Part shown: positions 24,301-39,300 of the stretch, piece after piece | How the letters are laid out: the number at the start of each line of letters is the position of its first letter | Position numbering within the stretch: the first letter of the stretch is position 1 | Assembly (NCBI GenBank): GCA_013400975.1 | Contig: WBMZ01014045.1 | Span: forward strand, 48,570 to 112,569 | DNA length: 64,000 nucleotides | Direction: 5' to 3' | Source: Atrichornis clamosus | Taxonomy: Eukaryota > Chordata > Aves > Passeriformes > Menuridae | The notes under the pieces: generated by a model | The model's database searches: none | What the model saw: only the letters and a program-made list of their open reading frames with translations | Told to the model about the DNA's origin: nothing | Position numbers and translations under genes: made by a program

Positions 24301-27300
24301 ACTCAAGTGAGAGCCATGAGATGAGCAGGTGCTGGGAAAACAGATTCAGTTCTCAAAAACCGGATCATTTAATGCTTTCACACAAATGAATAGTTGGTGA
24401 GAATCCTTCTAACAAGACTTTGCATCAAGTTTCTGAGCCAGCACAAGTTGACATTCCAATTCTTTGGGAAATGCCTTCTAACAATTTAAGATATGTTTTT
24501 TTATTGTGAGCTGATACGAAAACAGATGGGTTTTGAAATTTTCCAAGGAGCCTGTGGGGGGTTTTTTCTTGCCAAAGTTTCAGGTGAACCAGGAGGTTTA
24601 GACTTGGTATAATCTAATCAGTTCTCTGCTTTTGTATATGACTCACAAGAACATATGAAGGGAATTTCCAAGTACAAAGTAATTTTCAGAGACAATATCC
24701 CAAAAGGCATTGTAAAATTATAATTTTTTTTTAGAAGGCACTTTTTACACAAAACATCTTCTAAACTGACATCTTCCCAGAGAAAGTTTTGGTTGCAAAT
24801 CAACAATATTTTCTAGTGGAAAAAAAAAAAATATTCCGCCTGACAAGGCACAATGAGTTTAAGAAACTTGCATCTTTTTGGCAGCATCCTTTTTTCTTCC
24901 TTTCTCTCTCCCATCCTATTGTAAAAACCAAAAACAACACGAGACAACAAAGAAATTTTACCATTGGTCCAATTTCACCCTTTTGTCCTCTGGAGCCCCG
25001 TTGAGTATTATCAGCTCCTGAATCTCCCTGAAAGCAACAGAGCAATGAGAAACAGCTGTGAAAGTGGGACATGAAAATCAAATGTCATAAACTGCTCTGC
25101 TAGAGCTCAGAATCAACTTCTTTTCCTTTTTTTGACTGAATTACATGCAGTATTGTTGCTGTTTTCAGACAGACACAGATTCTCAGCTGAGAAATAATAA
25201 TGCTGAAGAAGAGGAGGAAGGGGAATTTTAACATGGTGAAACAGTGATTGATGGGTTAGTATCATGTAGTACCCACATGTCATCTCAAAGTCCTTGCCTT
25301 GTCATGGGACCTGTCCCTCTCAAGCAGCATTTAATAAGCCTGAGCCCCAGGACTGGTGGAAAGTGGGTGGAGAATCAAGAAGATGCCCTAGCAGTATTTA
25401 CCGGATCTCCACGGAGCCCACGGTCCCCTCGTTCTCCTCGTTCACCTTTAACTCCCTTATCTCCCTGTGGGAAGAGATGGAGAGTTAGAAAGAGCAGCCC
25501 TTGCCTGTTGAAAGCATTTCTGCCCAAGCCCTCAGCCCTGAGGGGAGCGTGATGGCTTTTCACCCTCCCCGGGCATAAATCCACCTTTACACCATCATTT
25601 ATCCCCACTGTAAAAGTGACTAAAGCCTACCCTCCTGCCAGAATATCCCTTCTCTCCAGACGAGCCAGGCAAACCCTTGTCTCCCTGAAAAAAGAGAAAT
25701 ATTTTAGAATATTTGCCACTTACACAGTTTTTTGGATACTTCACTGAAGCATCCAGTTATTAAGAGAAAAGCAATTAAAATTACTGACCTCTTCTCCATC
25801 AATACCATCCAGACCCATTTCTCCCAGTTCACCCTGTGGAAAAGAGGAAAGGGGCAAATGCTCACTGAGAGGAAGGGGGAATAGGGAGGGGAATATTGAT
25901 GTGCCATAGGCTCATGCTCACCACTGTGGCATGAGGGAATAGCTCCATACCTTCTCTCCTGGGAATCCCCGAGAACCCTAAAGAGAAAGAAAAGAGAGTT
26001 ACTCCACTTTTGTCCAGCTCATTGGAAGCAGTGGAGAAGTAGGGCTGGGCTTGGTGGCAGATGCAGAGCCACAAGGGGAGGACTTTCCCTAATTTCTCTT
26101 ATGCCAGTCCTTTTCTTCAGCTGCCTCCTCAATATTTTTGCCAAGATAAAATATGTGGATCCTGGGATTTATTCAGCTGATCAAATAAAATATCTCACTC
26201 CTTGACCACAACTCTGTCTCCACTGACTTTTATTTCTCCCTGCACCCATTTTTATATTAATCCAGAGCCAATCCTAGTGCCTTTGTCCAAGGCTGGACAG
26301 ATTTTCGAAGAGACTCAGTATTTGACCTGCAACTAATGGGCTTGGTCCATGCATTCCTCTTCTCCCTGCCAGAGGTTCATGTGGTCAGAGCAAATGGCAG
26401 GAAACATCCCCTTAACTTCACTCTTTCCCATAAATATTACATGTTTCACCACCTTTTCTGGCTTGTGGTGCAGCTGCTGTCCTGGCCCATTAGCTCAATG
26501 TTCCTCTCTAAACCTGCAGCCATGGCTCACTTGTCTCCCCCCACAGCAGATTTCCACCCACACACTGTCCCATCCCTGGGCCAAGACATGCACATGCCAC
26601 TTCTCGGTGTCAAGAACAGATCCATCTCTTCCCAAATCTCTCCCCCAGAGCCAGACAGCAGAAGATAGGTCAGCCTTGCCTGTTTATTCAGCCTGGGTCT
26701 CTGGGCTGCCCTTTTGCTCTTCATAACAGCGCTAAAGCCACGAGACCATCTGAAAGCCCTAGGGCTTGGCCAGGCTGACACCACTGCTCAAGTGCACGTG
26801 GCAGAGGTTTTGTGACCTCCTGAAGCGGCAGGAGTTGCCCTTGGGGGACTCCCACCCACTGGACTCTGAGTCTGCTCCGTGCAGGGTCGTTCCACACATA
26901 CCTTTGTTCCTCTGTGCCCGGGGCATCCCTGGAAACCTTGTGTCCCGTTCACACCTGGTGGTCCACGCTCACCCTGATGCATGGAGGAAAAAACCAACAG
27001 TCAGGCTTTGTCTGCTAAGCAAGGCTCTGTGGCTAATTGCCACGGGAGGTGGGTTGGAGGCACAGGAGCAAATGGAGCAGCAGGTTTTGCCTGGCCAACC
27101 CATCATCTCCTGCCCACAACCTCCCTCATGTAGAGACCAATTGCAAGTCTTCATCACGGAGAGAGAAACATCCTTCCCGATCCCTCAGCTGTGAAAGAGC
27201 TTTGTGAAACTTCTCTTTCAAATTTAAAGTGACAAGAGGAAACCCTCAGAGCTCTGCACAGATGTCTAATCCCATCCTGACCTTCAGGCCCCAGGAAAAC

Positions 27301-30300
27301 ACCGCCTCGCACGCGATGTCTCACAGCAGCCTTTGGCCCCTGCCTGTGCTCTTGGAAAAGCCATGAGCACCGTCAGCCCCTTGGCCTCAGCTTCACCTCT
27401 TGGGAGTGGTGCGTGGAGGAATGTTTATTCCAGGGCTGATGTGGGATTCATGAAGAGTTTGGATGAAGCAGTGCTAGTAAGAAGTCATGGGATTCACATT
27501 GTCTGGCATGTGATGGATAGAAACATTCCTCTTGGTTCTGTTCTTGGACTAACTCAAATCTTTCAGCTGCAGGTGGTATGGATAACTTTGGCATGGGCTG
27601 CAGCTTTGGTGAAGTTGGGGATTTTATCTCCCTTGGGGAATAGCACAGGGATGGGTCACACCAAATAACGGGAGTTATTCCCCCCATCACCCTTCTCCAG
27701 CTCTCAAGAAGCTCTTTACTGACTTTCTCTCAGGAGCAGCTGGGACCAGCAGCTCAGCCTGGTGTGGGAAACTCATAGTTCTGCTTTCTCTCTCTTCTAA
27801 TCCACACCCACATCCCCAGCAGCAGATATTTAGTGGAAAAGCCTCCAAACACTTCACTGTGTTGAGGTCCCTATTTGAGCAGGAGCAAACACTCACCGGT
27901 CCTCCTTCATCACCAGGGTAGCCTCCGTAGCCAAGATCACCCGTGACACCCTGGAAGACAACAGAGAGAGGATTGTGCATTTCCTTCATAGTTCTGTGAT
28001 TGATATTCAAGGTTTCCCTAGATATGCACAAAGCAGCTGCTTGGTCATCTGTGTAAACAAGTTAATGAGAGAAATCATCTCCTTTTGATGTCCCTAAATT
28101 GTTTCACAAGGCACTTCATCCCATCCTCCCAGTCACTCACCCCTGCTCTCTTGGATGTTTTACAACAACAGAGGGCTGCTCTTACTCCCTTGCCCCACAG
28201 CCTCAGTGTTTTCAAATGGGGGGAGTAAGCAGAGATGATGCCCCCATTAACGTCACCAGGTTCCTGTGCACGGGGACCCTTCCTCCCCAGATGAAGTGAC
28301 CTACCTTTGGTCCTATGGGGCCTGGCACACCTCTGTCCCCTCTCTGTCCTGAGCATTTGCAGGGGACCTTGCAGCACGTCCTCTCTGCGATGTTGTCCTG
28401 CAGGAAAAATGTGAAGCGGAGGCATCAGAAACCTGCCAGAGCCCCAACACCATAACTCCTGAAAGGCTGTGTGATTGCTCCTGTGATAAGCACAGTGTTG
28501 ACCCAGCAGCATTTTGGGGTCTCTCTGCCTTGAAACACCCCCGACAGCAAGAGAAGGAGTGTGTGCTGGCAGACTGGTTACGTCACATGGTTAGGAAGCA
28601 GCAAGGTTGTATTTTGGACATCAGAGGGAAGGGTTTAAACAGGAACTGCATGGGGCAGAATTTGTGGAGTGCATTTAGTAGGACATCAGTCCCCCCAGCA
28701 GTGCCTGTCACTGGAGAGAGAACTCTCATCTCCAAAGAACCAAATCCAGGCTGTGGTGTAGGTTATGAGAAAGTTGTTGCAGTGAGCAGCTCACCAGCAA
28801 CCCGGAGGCTGAGAACTATTTGTGAGCACACAGTAAAAGAGGGGGAAAAAATGTTAGAAATAATGATATGGACTCAGAGAAATCACAGCTTGGTTTTACA
28901 TCATCCAACAGAAAGAAGAGAAAAAAAAAATCTTTTTTTTTGCCAAGTACATTGCTGGCTGCAACCATTTCCTGCCAGCTTTGCACATTTACATTTTGGA
29001 AGGATTTTCCTAGGCTGAATTACTTGGGGAGGGGCTGAAGACTAACTCTTATCCCAAAACCCAAGGCCCACTCCCAAGTGGCTGCACTTTGACTTGTGGA
29101 GAAGGGCCAAGCAAAGTTACCACAGGAATCAGTGATTAAGCGAAATTTTATTAAATCTACTGAAAAAGAAGCTCAACCATGCTGGTAGCAGCTGAGAAGC
29201 TGGGAGGAACTGGACATACTGAGGTTGATAACAAATTAACTCAACACTCGAGAGGGACTATGCATTGCAACAGAAGTAAATCTATGAAGAAGAAAGTCAT
29301 GGAATGGGTTGAGTTAGAAAGGACCTTAAAGGACAACTCCTTTGTCTGTTAAAAACATGTCTAAAATACAGACAGTGTATGAGTTGGAGAAAGAAACCTC
29401 GAAAGCAGTGCTTCTGCAGGAGGTTTAGCACTGACCAGGCATGACAGGGCAGTACTGTAAGGTTAAAAAAACCAACAGTGTAAATACAGGCAGAGGGCGG
29501 GATTTTGGCACGGCAGCTTTTGATGGCATCTTATCCCATCCCATTTGACCTAATGCCTCAGCTGGACTAGGGTTTCTTTAGGAGTGGGATGGGACCATGA
29601 GCTCCTCTAAACTTGATTTGCTGTGGCATCTGTGAAAAGAGCTGACGTGAGGTGGGGAGGGGAGAGGAGCAGAGCCAAGAGGGTGTAATCCAGCCACGGC
29701 TCAGCCCTGCAGGACACCCAGCCATGGGCTTTCCTCCAGCATTACAAGGCAGCGCTGCCTGTGCCAAGTTACTTACAAGCTGCTCTGCCAGCTCGAAATC
29801 CAAGTCCAGCAGATTAACTCTGAGTGGTCTGTTGTAGGTGAACCCCCGACCAAACTCCAGCTGCATCACTCTGTCAAAGTTGGTCACTCGGTCCAGCCCG
29901 ATGAAGATGAGAGCATTGACTCCTGAGAGGGGGAAGCAGAAGAGGCTTTGTGAGGTGCTCTGCAGAGCCTGCACACCCTCGCCTGTGATGACACATCATT
30001 ATCCACATCTCTGTCTGCAAACTGAGCATTTTCGATTGAGAACAAGCATCTCCAGATACACCCAGTGCAGGTTACCCACATGCTTGCTGGCAGCAGGCAG
30101 CTAAATATCACAGGGAGGCAGTGAAGAACAGCAAGTGCATGTAGAACGCGTGAAATCCTTATTCCTTACTACCAAAAGCAGATGGACTTATGAGAAATGA
30201 TGGCAAAATGGGTCACATGTTAACATGAAGTATAATCACTGCCTGGGAGAGCAAAAAAGTTACCTTCTGCATATAAAGTAGATGAAGCAGCCTCCAGCTG

Positions 30301-33300
30301 ATTTATCGACTCATCTGCACCATCAGTAAAATGGATTATGACCTGGGAGAGAAATAAATTGCTGTCAGGACCCAGGACATTTCAGGTATGAAACACAACC
30401 AATGTGCAACCTGAAGGGCCTCCTTCCAAGGGATGCTTCGTCTGGGAGCAGATGGGGGAACTGCTACACCTTTTCCAGGACACAGAGCTTTGCATCCCTG
30501 TGCCAGAGTCCTGTACATTGTTTTATGCAGCTGTTTGTTGCTAGAGCACAACCAGGGAAATATCTGGAGAGCATGAATTAGCAGCCAAGCAGTGGTTTTG
30601 GCACTGGCTGTGGAGATGCTCATCAATCATCAGGACAGGACCTTGGCATTGCAGGGAGAGTGGAGGAAACAAATACAGCTTAAGAGATCCAAACTTATGG
30701 TGGATAAATTTAATTAATTTAATTAATGATTTTTTAAAAAATTATTATGAATTTACAGTTTCTTTACCAACTAAAATATATCAGAAGTGAGCTTTCCTGG
30801 CCAACACCACCTCGGTGGCCTTGGACTTGACTTGCCTTGGTTGTTCCGGAGGGCGAGGATCGGAATTTGCTCAGGTAGGACCTGAGCGTGTCTGCCGTGA
30901 GGAAATAGGGCCCGCGGGTCCGCATGTCCTGGAACCTCTGGAAGAGCTCGGGCTGGTACTCGGAGAAGTCCAGCCCCTCCACAGGTCCCCCCTGGGCCTG
31001 GGCCATGATGGCCACCCTGACGTTGGGCGCTTGGTTGCCAGTGCAGCTGATCCTCTGCATCTGCGTTATTCTGTTCAGCACCGACTCCACTCTGGACTCC
31101 AGACCTCGCTGAGAATTGAATATGTTCTGGCCAGGCCCAACATCCGTGACGTCAAAGCCAAGTATCACATCTAAGTCACACTCTGAAGGAAACGCAGGAA
31201 GAGAGAAGAGCATCGTTGAGCAATATGGTGGTTGGTTTTCAAGTAATGGCTTTTCTAGACTGCTCCTCTCTCTGCAGCATATAAAAACCTACCAGTACTT
31301 ACACACTGTGCACCTTCTGCCTGTGCTTGGAGTGACGCTGACAGAATCACAGGGAGGTTTTTGAATTCTCTTTGATATTAACCGCACTGGCTGGTGAATA
31401 TCTTAACCACACTTGGGGACCACTCACATTTACCACCAGCAGTGGTTTGCTTTTCCCAGCACTTGGTTTTATTTCTCAGCTGGAGCTGCTGCTCAACTCA
31501 GGGCTGCTATGGCTCTCCTTCCTCTTCTCCAGAGGTTCAGGAGATGCCTCTGCTCAAAGTCAGAGGGCGGAGCCACGGCCAGTTGTGCTGGGAGTAGGAC
31601 TGGCTGTACTGCAGTAAGTAAAACCAGCTGCTGGGAGTCTGATCTGACAGCAATACCAGCTCACTTACTCACCGCAATTCCCCTGCTTGGCTTCTGAAGT
31701 AGCCGAATCATGGGATTCCTTCTTAAGGCAATTTTACCTTAAACTACAACCACTCGTGCCCTGGCTTTTCCTCATATACCTGTTATGAGATCAGGTGGGC
31801 ACCCTGGATGATCTGGCAAGAGAAATTCTGGTTTCCCACTCCACTTTCTAAAGAGGTTACAATAGAACTGGGCATGAACTTTGGAAAAGGGCCTGGAGTG
31901 ACAGTACAAGGGGGAATGCCTTCCCACTGCCAGAAGGCAGCATTAGATGGGATATTGGGAAGAAATCCTTCCCTGGGAGGGTGATGAGGCCCTAGCACAG
32001 GTTGCCCCATCCCTGGAAGTGTCCAAGGCCAGACTGGATGGGCTTGGAGCAGCCTGGTCTAGTGGAATGTGTTTCATGGCAGGGAGGTAGAAGTAAGATG
32101 ATCTTTGGGGTCCCTTTCAACCCAAATCATTCTGTGATTCTATGATTCTATTATTTCTAGCCCACCAAGCATGCCTGAATGGCCAAACACTCCAGTTAGC
32201 TTGTAATAGACACAGGGAGGGAAATAAGGACCATCACTTTTCATGTTGGCACTAAACAAGTTGTTCTGTCAAGTTGATCCTGGTATCGTGTCCCTACACA
32301 TCTATGAGAAAGTCCAAAGTGAGACTCAGTCCAAAGGCAGATAAATAAAGGAGCCACTCCCAGGTGGTGGCAGGAGACCAGTGACCTAGTGCCTGGCTGT
32401 CATATCTGAGGTTAATTCCACCACGATGGCACCTCTGTGGGGATGTTACACCAGTTGCTCACATACTGAAGGGCATGAACAGGCAGCTCCTGCACCAAAG
32501 GTTTGCAGCTCCCTATCGGACTCCTGGAGGAGGAATGAGCCCATGCTGCACCTCAGGCTACAGGCAGAGCACAACAGTAGGGTGGGCAAGTCCATCAAAA
32601 CACATTGGCTATTAAAAGCCACCTTTGAGAATGACCTGAGCACATTGTGAAAGGACTGTGCTTACCTCTTGTCACATCTGCCGTTCCTGGGCACAGCCTC
32701 TCCTCCATAGCGGCTTCCAGCGTCACCAGGACCTGCTCATTCAGCTCTGACAGCTCCTGGGCTGTGGATGCTCTGAAACTCATGGCGCTCTCGCTGGCCA
32801 ACATGCTGACTTCCTTCAGGTCGATGTTTCTCACCCCCACTGCGAACACCTTGACACCTTTCTGTGTGATTTCCAAGGAGGCCCTTGGCCCATCATCCAT
32901 GGACTTCCCACCCGTGACGATGAAGGCGATCTGGGGCACCCTCTGGTCGATCCGGCTGCCGGCCTCCTTCACAAAGTGTCTTTCCTGGATGTGCCTGATG
33001 GCTGCACCGGTGTTCGCCACTCGCCCGCCTTTGTAGATGACTTTGTTGATGGCATCTAAAATCTGAGCTTTGGTGGAGTAGTCCTTGAGGAAAAACTCGT
33101 CAGTGACATCCGAGTTGTACTGGGCCAGTCCTACCTGGATGGAGTCGCCATCCCTGTAAATGGCGTCCACCACAGAGTAGACAAACTGGAGAACTTCTTG
33201 GAAGTTATCTCTCCCCAGATTGATGGAGCCATCCAGCAAAAACACAATGTCGGCCTGCTTTTTACCTCCTGAAAAGATTACAAAGAAAACACAATTGTTA

Positions 33301-36300
33301 ACCACTGTTTGCAGCATCTATAATACTTAAGCTGCTCAGGGTTTTGTGCAGTAGCACTTTGCGAAGTGAAATTTCTCCCTCCTTTCTATCATTTTAGTTT
33401 CATCAATCTTTGGCAGGATTTTACGAGAAATGTTTTGTATAACACTTCATACAGCATTACTTGTGATAGATACCCTCATCTCCTTTTAAACTTTTAATTC
33501 CATTCTTTCCTATACTCAACAAAATCTACTTCAGAGTGTTCTTTTAATCAATGCAACTAAAGGTTTGGGAATCAAAGGGTGTTGTTATGGAATCATTTTC
33601 ACTTTATACAAATGCCATCTATGCTCTGTTCAGAACAGTCTGCAGGATGAATAGCAGCCTTACCAGGTATGACTGGTCCAGGTGTGTCTGTTGTAGGTAT
33701 CGGAAGCTCGTCAAGAATATTCTGCACCCTCCTCTCTAAAGTTGAGAGTCCTGTGAAGTCCTGTACCACAAGCACACGCCCAGGATCGTTGGTAATGACC
33801 TGCAGCTGGTCCCTGTCCACATTCCTGGCTCCAACACCCAGAGGTTTAATGTTTGTGGAAGTGATGACATTGGCAGGTCTGTTCACATCATCCTGGGACC
33901 GGTCTCCAAGGATGACAACCAGGTGCTGGGGCACTCCCTCTTCTATCCTGCTCCCCGCGGACTTGATGAAGTAGTTCTTCACCACGTGATCCAGGGCTTT
34001 GCCAACGTTCAGGGGGGACCCCCCTCTAAACCTCAAACGGCGGATGGCTTGCAGGATGGCATTTTTGGACTTGTGGGTCTTCAGCTGGAACTCAGGGAAG
34101 ACAGTATTGCTGAACTGCACCACCCCAATTCGCACTTTGTTTGGCCCCACTTCCAGCTGCTGAACGATTCTGCTGATGAAATCCCGAATATGAGCAAGCC
34201 CGTCCGGCCTAACGCTGTCAGAGCTGTCAATGAGGAAGACTATGTCCTTTTCATCACCAGAAACTTCTGCAGGGAAGTGAGAAAAGAGGAAATTACTGGC
34301 ATGATGGGCCTTTTTTTAAGCTTTGCTGAAGGATTTCTGTGCTGTCTGCTCCTGTGTGAGGTAAAACTGCACGTATTTTGGCCAGCTGTAGGCATGATGC
34401 TTCGGGGAGCCTCTCTAAAAGGGCTTGTGTGCAAGTGGGAGTGTCTGCCTAGTATTTGAAGCATGAATTACTCAGAGCCTTATCTGTTGCATTCATTAAG
34501 GTTCCTATCTGGATTTGTCCATATTTCCAGCTTTATTTTGCTCAAGATTTATGTGTTTCCTAGAGAGCTGCTAAGTGGGAATAGGCAATTTTACACATTG
34601 TGTATTTGAATTGAAAATCCAAATAGGTGTTGTGTTTAGGTACTTCACGTGAAAATCATAAGTTATAGTGTATTTAGGTACTTGGGTAGAATTGCCACCT
34701 ACCTAAAGGTTTCCTTCCAAAATTGTACATGTGCTACAACTTTGCTTTTAACTAAGGAAAACCTTGACTTAAAGGGAAGGTGTTTTTGGGCAACATTTAC
34801 TTGAGTAGCAATTCCAGAGACAATCAGTGCCTTACCTATGGGGGGTCGCACGTCTCCCAGCAGCTGCCTGATTTGGTCCACAGTCAGGGTTTCAATGGGA
34901 GTCAGCAACTTCTGCTCGAGGCTGGGCAGTTCCTGGAAGCTGGAGACTTGGAATACATAATCAGGACTAAGGGAAATCTGTATCATCTCCTCCGTATCCA
35001 CGTTCTTTGCTATCATCATTGGTGCCACCCCCACTTGCTTGACTTGGAGGGATGGATACTCCAAGTCATCGTCGGACTTGTGGGAGGAGAGGATGACCAA
35101 AAACTGAGGGACTCCCTCCTCTATGCGGCTCCCGGAGGGCCGGGTGAAGATGGTCTTGGCCACAAACTCCAGGGCCTCCCCCACGTTCACCTGCTGGCCG
35201 CCCTTCGGCCGCAGCTGCCTCACAGCGCTCTGCACCTCGTCCTTGGTGGAGTGGGTGTTGAGCAGGAACTCCACGTGGGGGTGCTCGCTGAACTGGACCA
35301 CCGAAATCCTGGTGGTGTCGATGCCCACGTCCAGGTTGCTCACGATCCTCCCAATGAGGTCGCGGATGAGGTAGAACTCCTGGGCAGCGTAGCGGGAGCC
35401 GTCAACCAGGAACACGACGTCCCTCTTCACACCCGCTGCAGGGAAGAAGGCAGTGGTCAGGAGATGCACCAGGAATTGCTTATGGAGAGCAGCTAAGCCC
35501 ATCACCTACAGCACTGACCCACGTGTCTGGCCATGGCGAGGGTACTCATTGTCTCACTGCCTGGGATAACTCCTGGGAGCCCCCGAGCCAGCTCTGGATT
35601 CAACCCAGAGACACGACCAGTCTGCTAGGCACATCCCAGGGAGTGCAAGAACAGCAACTTCCAGAGCAAAGGAAGTGAGAGGGAGCAGGGGACACCCAGA
35701 ACAATAATTCCTTGTGGGATCTCCACCCAAGAAAACATAGCCTGGTGAAAGTCCTTACTCAGGGCAGGTTGCCCGACAGCCTGGGATTGCTTTACACCCA
35801 GAACCACCCCTCTTTCTTTGGCTTTGCCCTCTAGGAAAGTTTCTGTCCTATTATTCTCTCAGCTTCTGTCTTTCCAGTGACTTTTTGATTCCTAATGAAG
35901 TGTTTTCTGCAGTGGAAATTCAGGTCAGAGCCTGAATATTGCAGAATATCACACTGATAAATGGGGATGGAGGAGAAGGAAGTGAGTAGGACAGTGAACT
36001 TCTAAGGGACTGATCTGGGGTGGGTATGCTTCATCCCAGGCATACACTGGCTGGATTTCATTCCAAGTGAGACCAGAAACGCAAGATCTGATCCTTCTCC
36101 TGATGCTGGCTTCCAATTTCCCTTTCCCCAGTGAATGAGGGTGGAAAAGGTAGGAAAAATCAGCACGCCTTACATTTAGCAGAGAGCTGACCTTGATTTA
36201 CAGTGGTGTGAAGGTGTCTCTGTAGCATTTAAATGATGCAATTTCCATTCCAGAGGGAACAGCATGGACTTAATTCCATCCACTTAAGATTAAGGTAATA

Positions 36301-39300
36301 GCATTCACTTTGTGGGTCTTCCATGTGGATACAGCATGGACCAACCTGAGGGACTGGACTTAAAGGTGGCTCAACTTAATTACACAGTTCCTACCAACCC
36401 TGAGAGCACCAACACGGAGACCAAGACATACTTGGAGTCTTAGCCACAACCATCTTTGCTTTTCTCAGTTTGTGTTGCAGCCATGATGTTACTAAACATC
36501 ATATTTTGCCACTGGCTCTCAGTGCAGACACAAACATCTTCTCACCTGGGCTGGGTGATGTAAAAACCAGGTCAGGGGCAAGTGACTCTATCTCTTGCTT
36601 GGTCAGCCGGATGACCCTGTTGGAGACGACCTGCTGCACCGAGTCCAGCTGGCTGAAGTCAGGAACAGAGATAGCAAAATCTGGGAGGAAGGAAATGGTC
36701 TGCAGCTCTGTGAGGTCAGCATTTCCAATCCCAATGCCGAAGGGCACCGTGCCACTCGTCTTCAGGACCACTGAGGGCCTCCTCACATCGTCCTGGGACC
36801 GGTCAGCAGTCAGCAGGATCAGGAACTGCGGGACACCCTCTGCTATCCTACTGCCGCTTGACACTGTGAACACGTTCTTGATGAGATAGTCGAGGGCTGC
36901 CCCGGTGTTCAGAGGAGACCCTCCCATAACCTTCAGCTGCTGGATGGCACTGATGAGATCTGCTTTGTCCTCGTGGGTGTCGAGCAAGAACTCGGGCTGT
37001 ATGGTGTTGCTGTACTGTGCGACAGCCACACGCACCTTTTCGCGGCCGATGTCCAGGCTTTCAACAACTCTTTGGACAAACGTCTTCAGCAGAGGGAAAC
37101 CTCTCCTGACACCATCTGAGCCATCGATTAGAAACACCACATCCTTCTTCTCACCTCTCTCAATTACTGTTTGAGACAAGTAAGGGGAGGGGGAGGAAAG
37201 TGAGATTCTCTTTTGCAGTCATTAATATTCTCCTCATACATTGAACTGAAGGAGTACAAATCTCAGGAAGGGGAAAGCGGGGTATCAGGACAGGTTGTTT
37301 TGTTCCTTTGCCATTGGATGCAATCCCTGGTGAGGAGGCAGATAGGTGGAAGTCGGTGGAAACCACAGTGCCATGCCTTACCCACCGAGTCATAGAATCA
37401 TATTCCCATAGGAAATAGGGTGTCAAAGGAGTTGTGGGTGCCATCTCCTACCCAAGGCTGGGAGAAGCCAAATGCTCTCAAGGGGGCTGGGAAGTTGACA
37501 TGTGGCTTTGCAATATGCTACAGGAGTCTGAGATCTTCTGCTCCCAGGAAACACTGGGTTTCTGGATGAAATGGCATACAAGGAGTGCTCACAGGGAGAT
37601 GGTGAAGAGAGGGAGAGAAAAGCTTTTCTGAAGCATCACTGAACTTAGAAATAAATGCTTCTGAAAAGAAATTAAGAAATTGGTGGAAAGGACATCCAGC
37701 TGAAAATGCTGAGATGCTCTTCTAAAATAGATAGATACTGATTTTGGGGTTTTTTTCTTTACTATCTTCAGGTGGGAAAAAAATGCTAATTGTGACCAAA
37801 CTATTCTTCTTCAAAAAAAAAATCAAAGCAAGCAAAAACCCCACGAACAAACAAACAACAAGACCCAAAGTCAAGACTATGAAATGTCAAAGATCAGAGA
37901 ACTTTAACATGTTCTGCTATTGATCAACAGAATTACAAAGCTTTGGCTTAGCCAAGCAGAAAACATCACTGCCTCTCAAACACAGAAACTGCTGGATGAC
38001 ATCCCAAAAAGTGCTGTTGGCTTGTTTGTTGCAGGGTCGATTGGGACAAGCAGGAGCATTACCTGCCACTCTGAAGAAAATCTTAAATATCTACTTATGA
38101 ATGCTTATACATATAAAGAGTTAAGAAGGACAGTTGAATTCTTAATGCAGACTTCAGATCAAATTTATTCTGTAAGAGGATTGTTGAAAATCTGGTGGGT
38201 TAATGCATAGAAATAGGAATATTAACATAGGTGGGAAGAGGGAGCAGACATTGCCTGATGTATCCCAATTTCATTTACTTCCTCTAAAATTCAGGAGCAG
38301 AAGAGTCCTATTAAAAGTGTCTGGGTAGCAGATAAAGAAGAAAAAAATACGGGTGTTCTTATGGAGTGACTCTCTTTTAGCCAGGAATACTGGGAAAAGT
38401 GGGTGGATGCAGCCATCACTGAGCAAATAGCACAATTATTGATAGTTCTTGGTGGTCAAAGGGATTCAAAATGGTTTTGACAAGACAGAAATGGTTTTTA
38501 AAGGGAGGATGGAATTCAAGAGCACTGGTTGCTCACGTGGTTGAGACAGAAGCTGCACAAATACAGGAAGGGTCATGAATCCGCGTCGAAAGGATGGGGT
38601 AAGAGATGACCAGGGGATGGCATTGTTATGATCTGGTCATTTGGGGGAGACTGATGTTGGAGAGACAAGGGTGAAAACGTAGAAGAAAACCTACAAGACC
38701 TACAATGAGAGACTGAATGAGCTGGGTACGCAGCTGGTGACACGAGGACCAAGACGAGATGCGCATGTCAAGCTTAAAGTAAACAAAAGGCTGCCACGCA
38801 AAACTCTGAGCGAGCTGACATCTGTGTCCTCCTCAGGTTGAAGGAGATGTAAAAGACTTAAACTGTGACTAGGGAGACAGAAGACTGACATTAAGGGGAA
38901 AGTGTTCTCTGATAAAAGTGACTGAACAGATTGGTTATGGAATCTGGGAAGTCTTCACCAGAGGGTTTCCAGAACACATTAGACCAATGTCATCTGGTTC
39001 TGGACAAGAAGATCCTGTGGGGCACAAGGGTATGTAGCAGATGGCACCCTGAGACCTCTTCCAGCCCTATTTCTTTTTATGTTTATATGATTCTAAGTCC
39101 ATCTGCCCAGGACCTTTATGGAGAGATGATGCAGATGCTATTACACTTTTCCTTGTTTCCACCTCCTGTTGGGAGACGAGTTATTGCTCAAATTAGGGCT
39201 GCCTCAGGAAATCACACAGCTGGACATGCATAATTTCCAGTACTGCAGTGTGAATTTATAATTGTGGCCATGTGAGTCTTTTGATTATTTTAAAAAAATT

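Noticed and set aside
34780..35496. Plus-strand open frame of 238 codons
   Set aside because: It is the exact antisense of VWA exon N4, has no domain of its own, and arises from GC-rich codon use on the coding strand.
37385..37415. Possible CR1 end (catagaatcat)
   Set aside because: Only about eleven bases match; too short to call.
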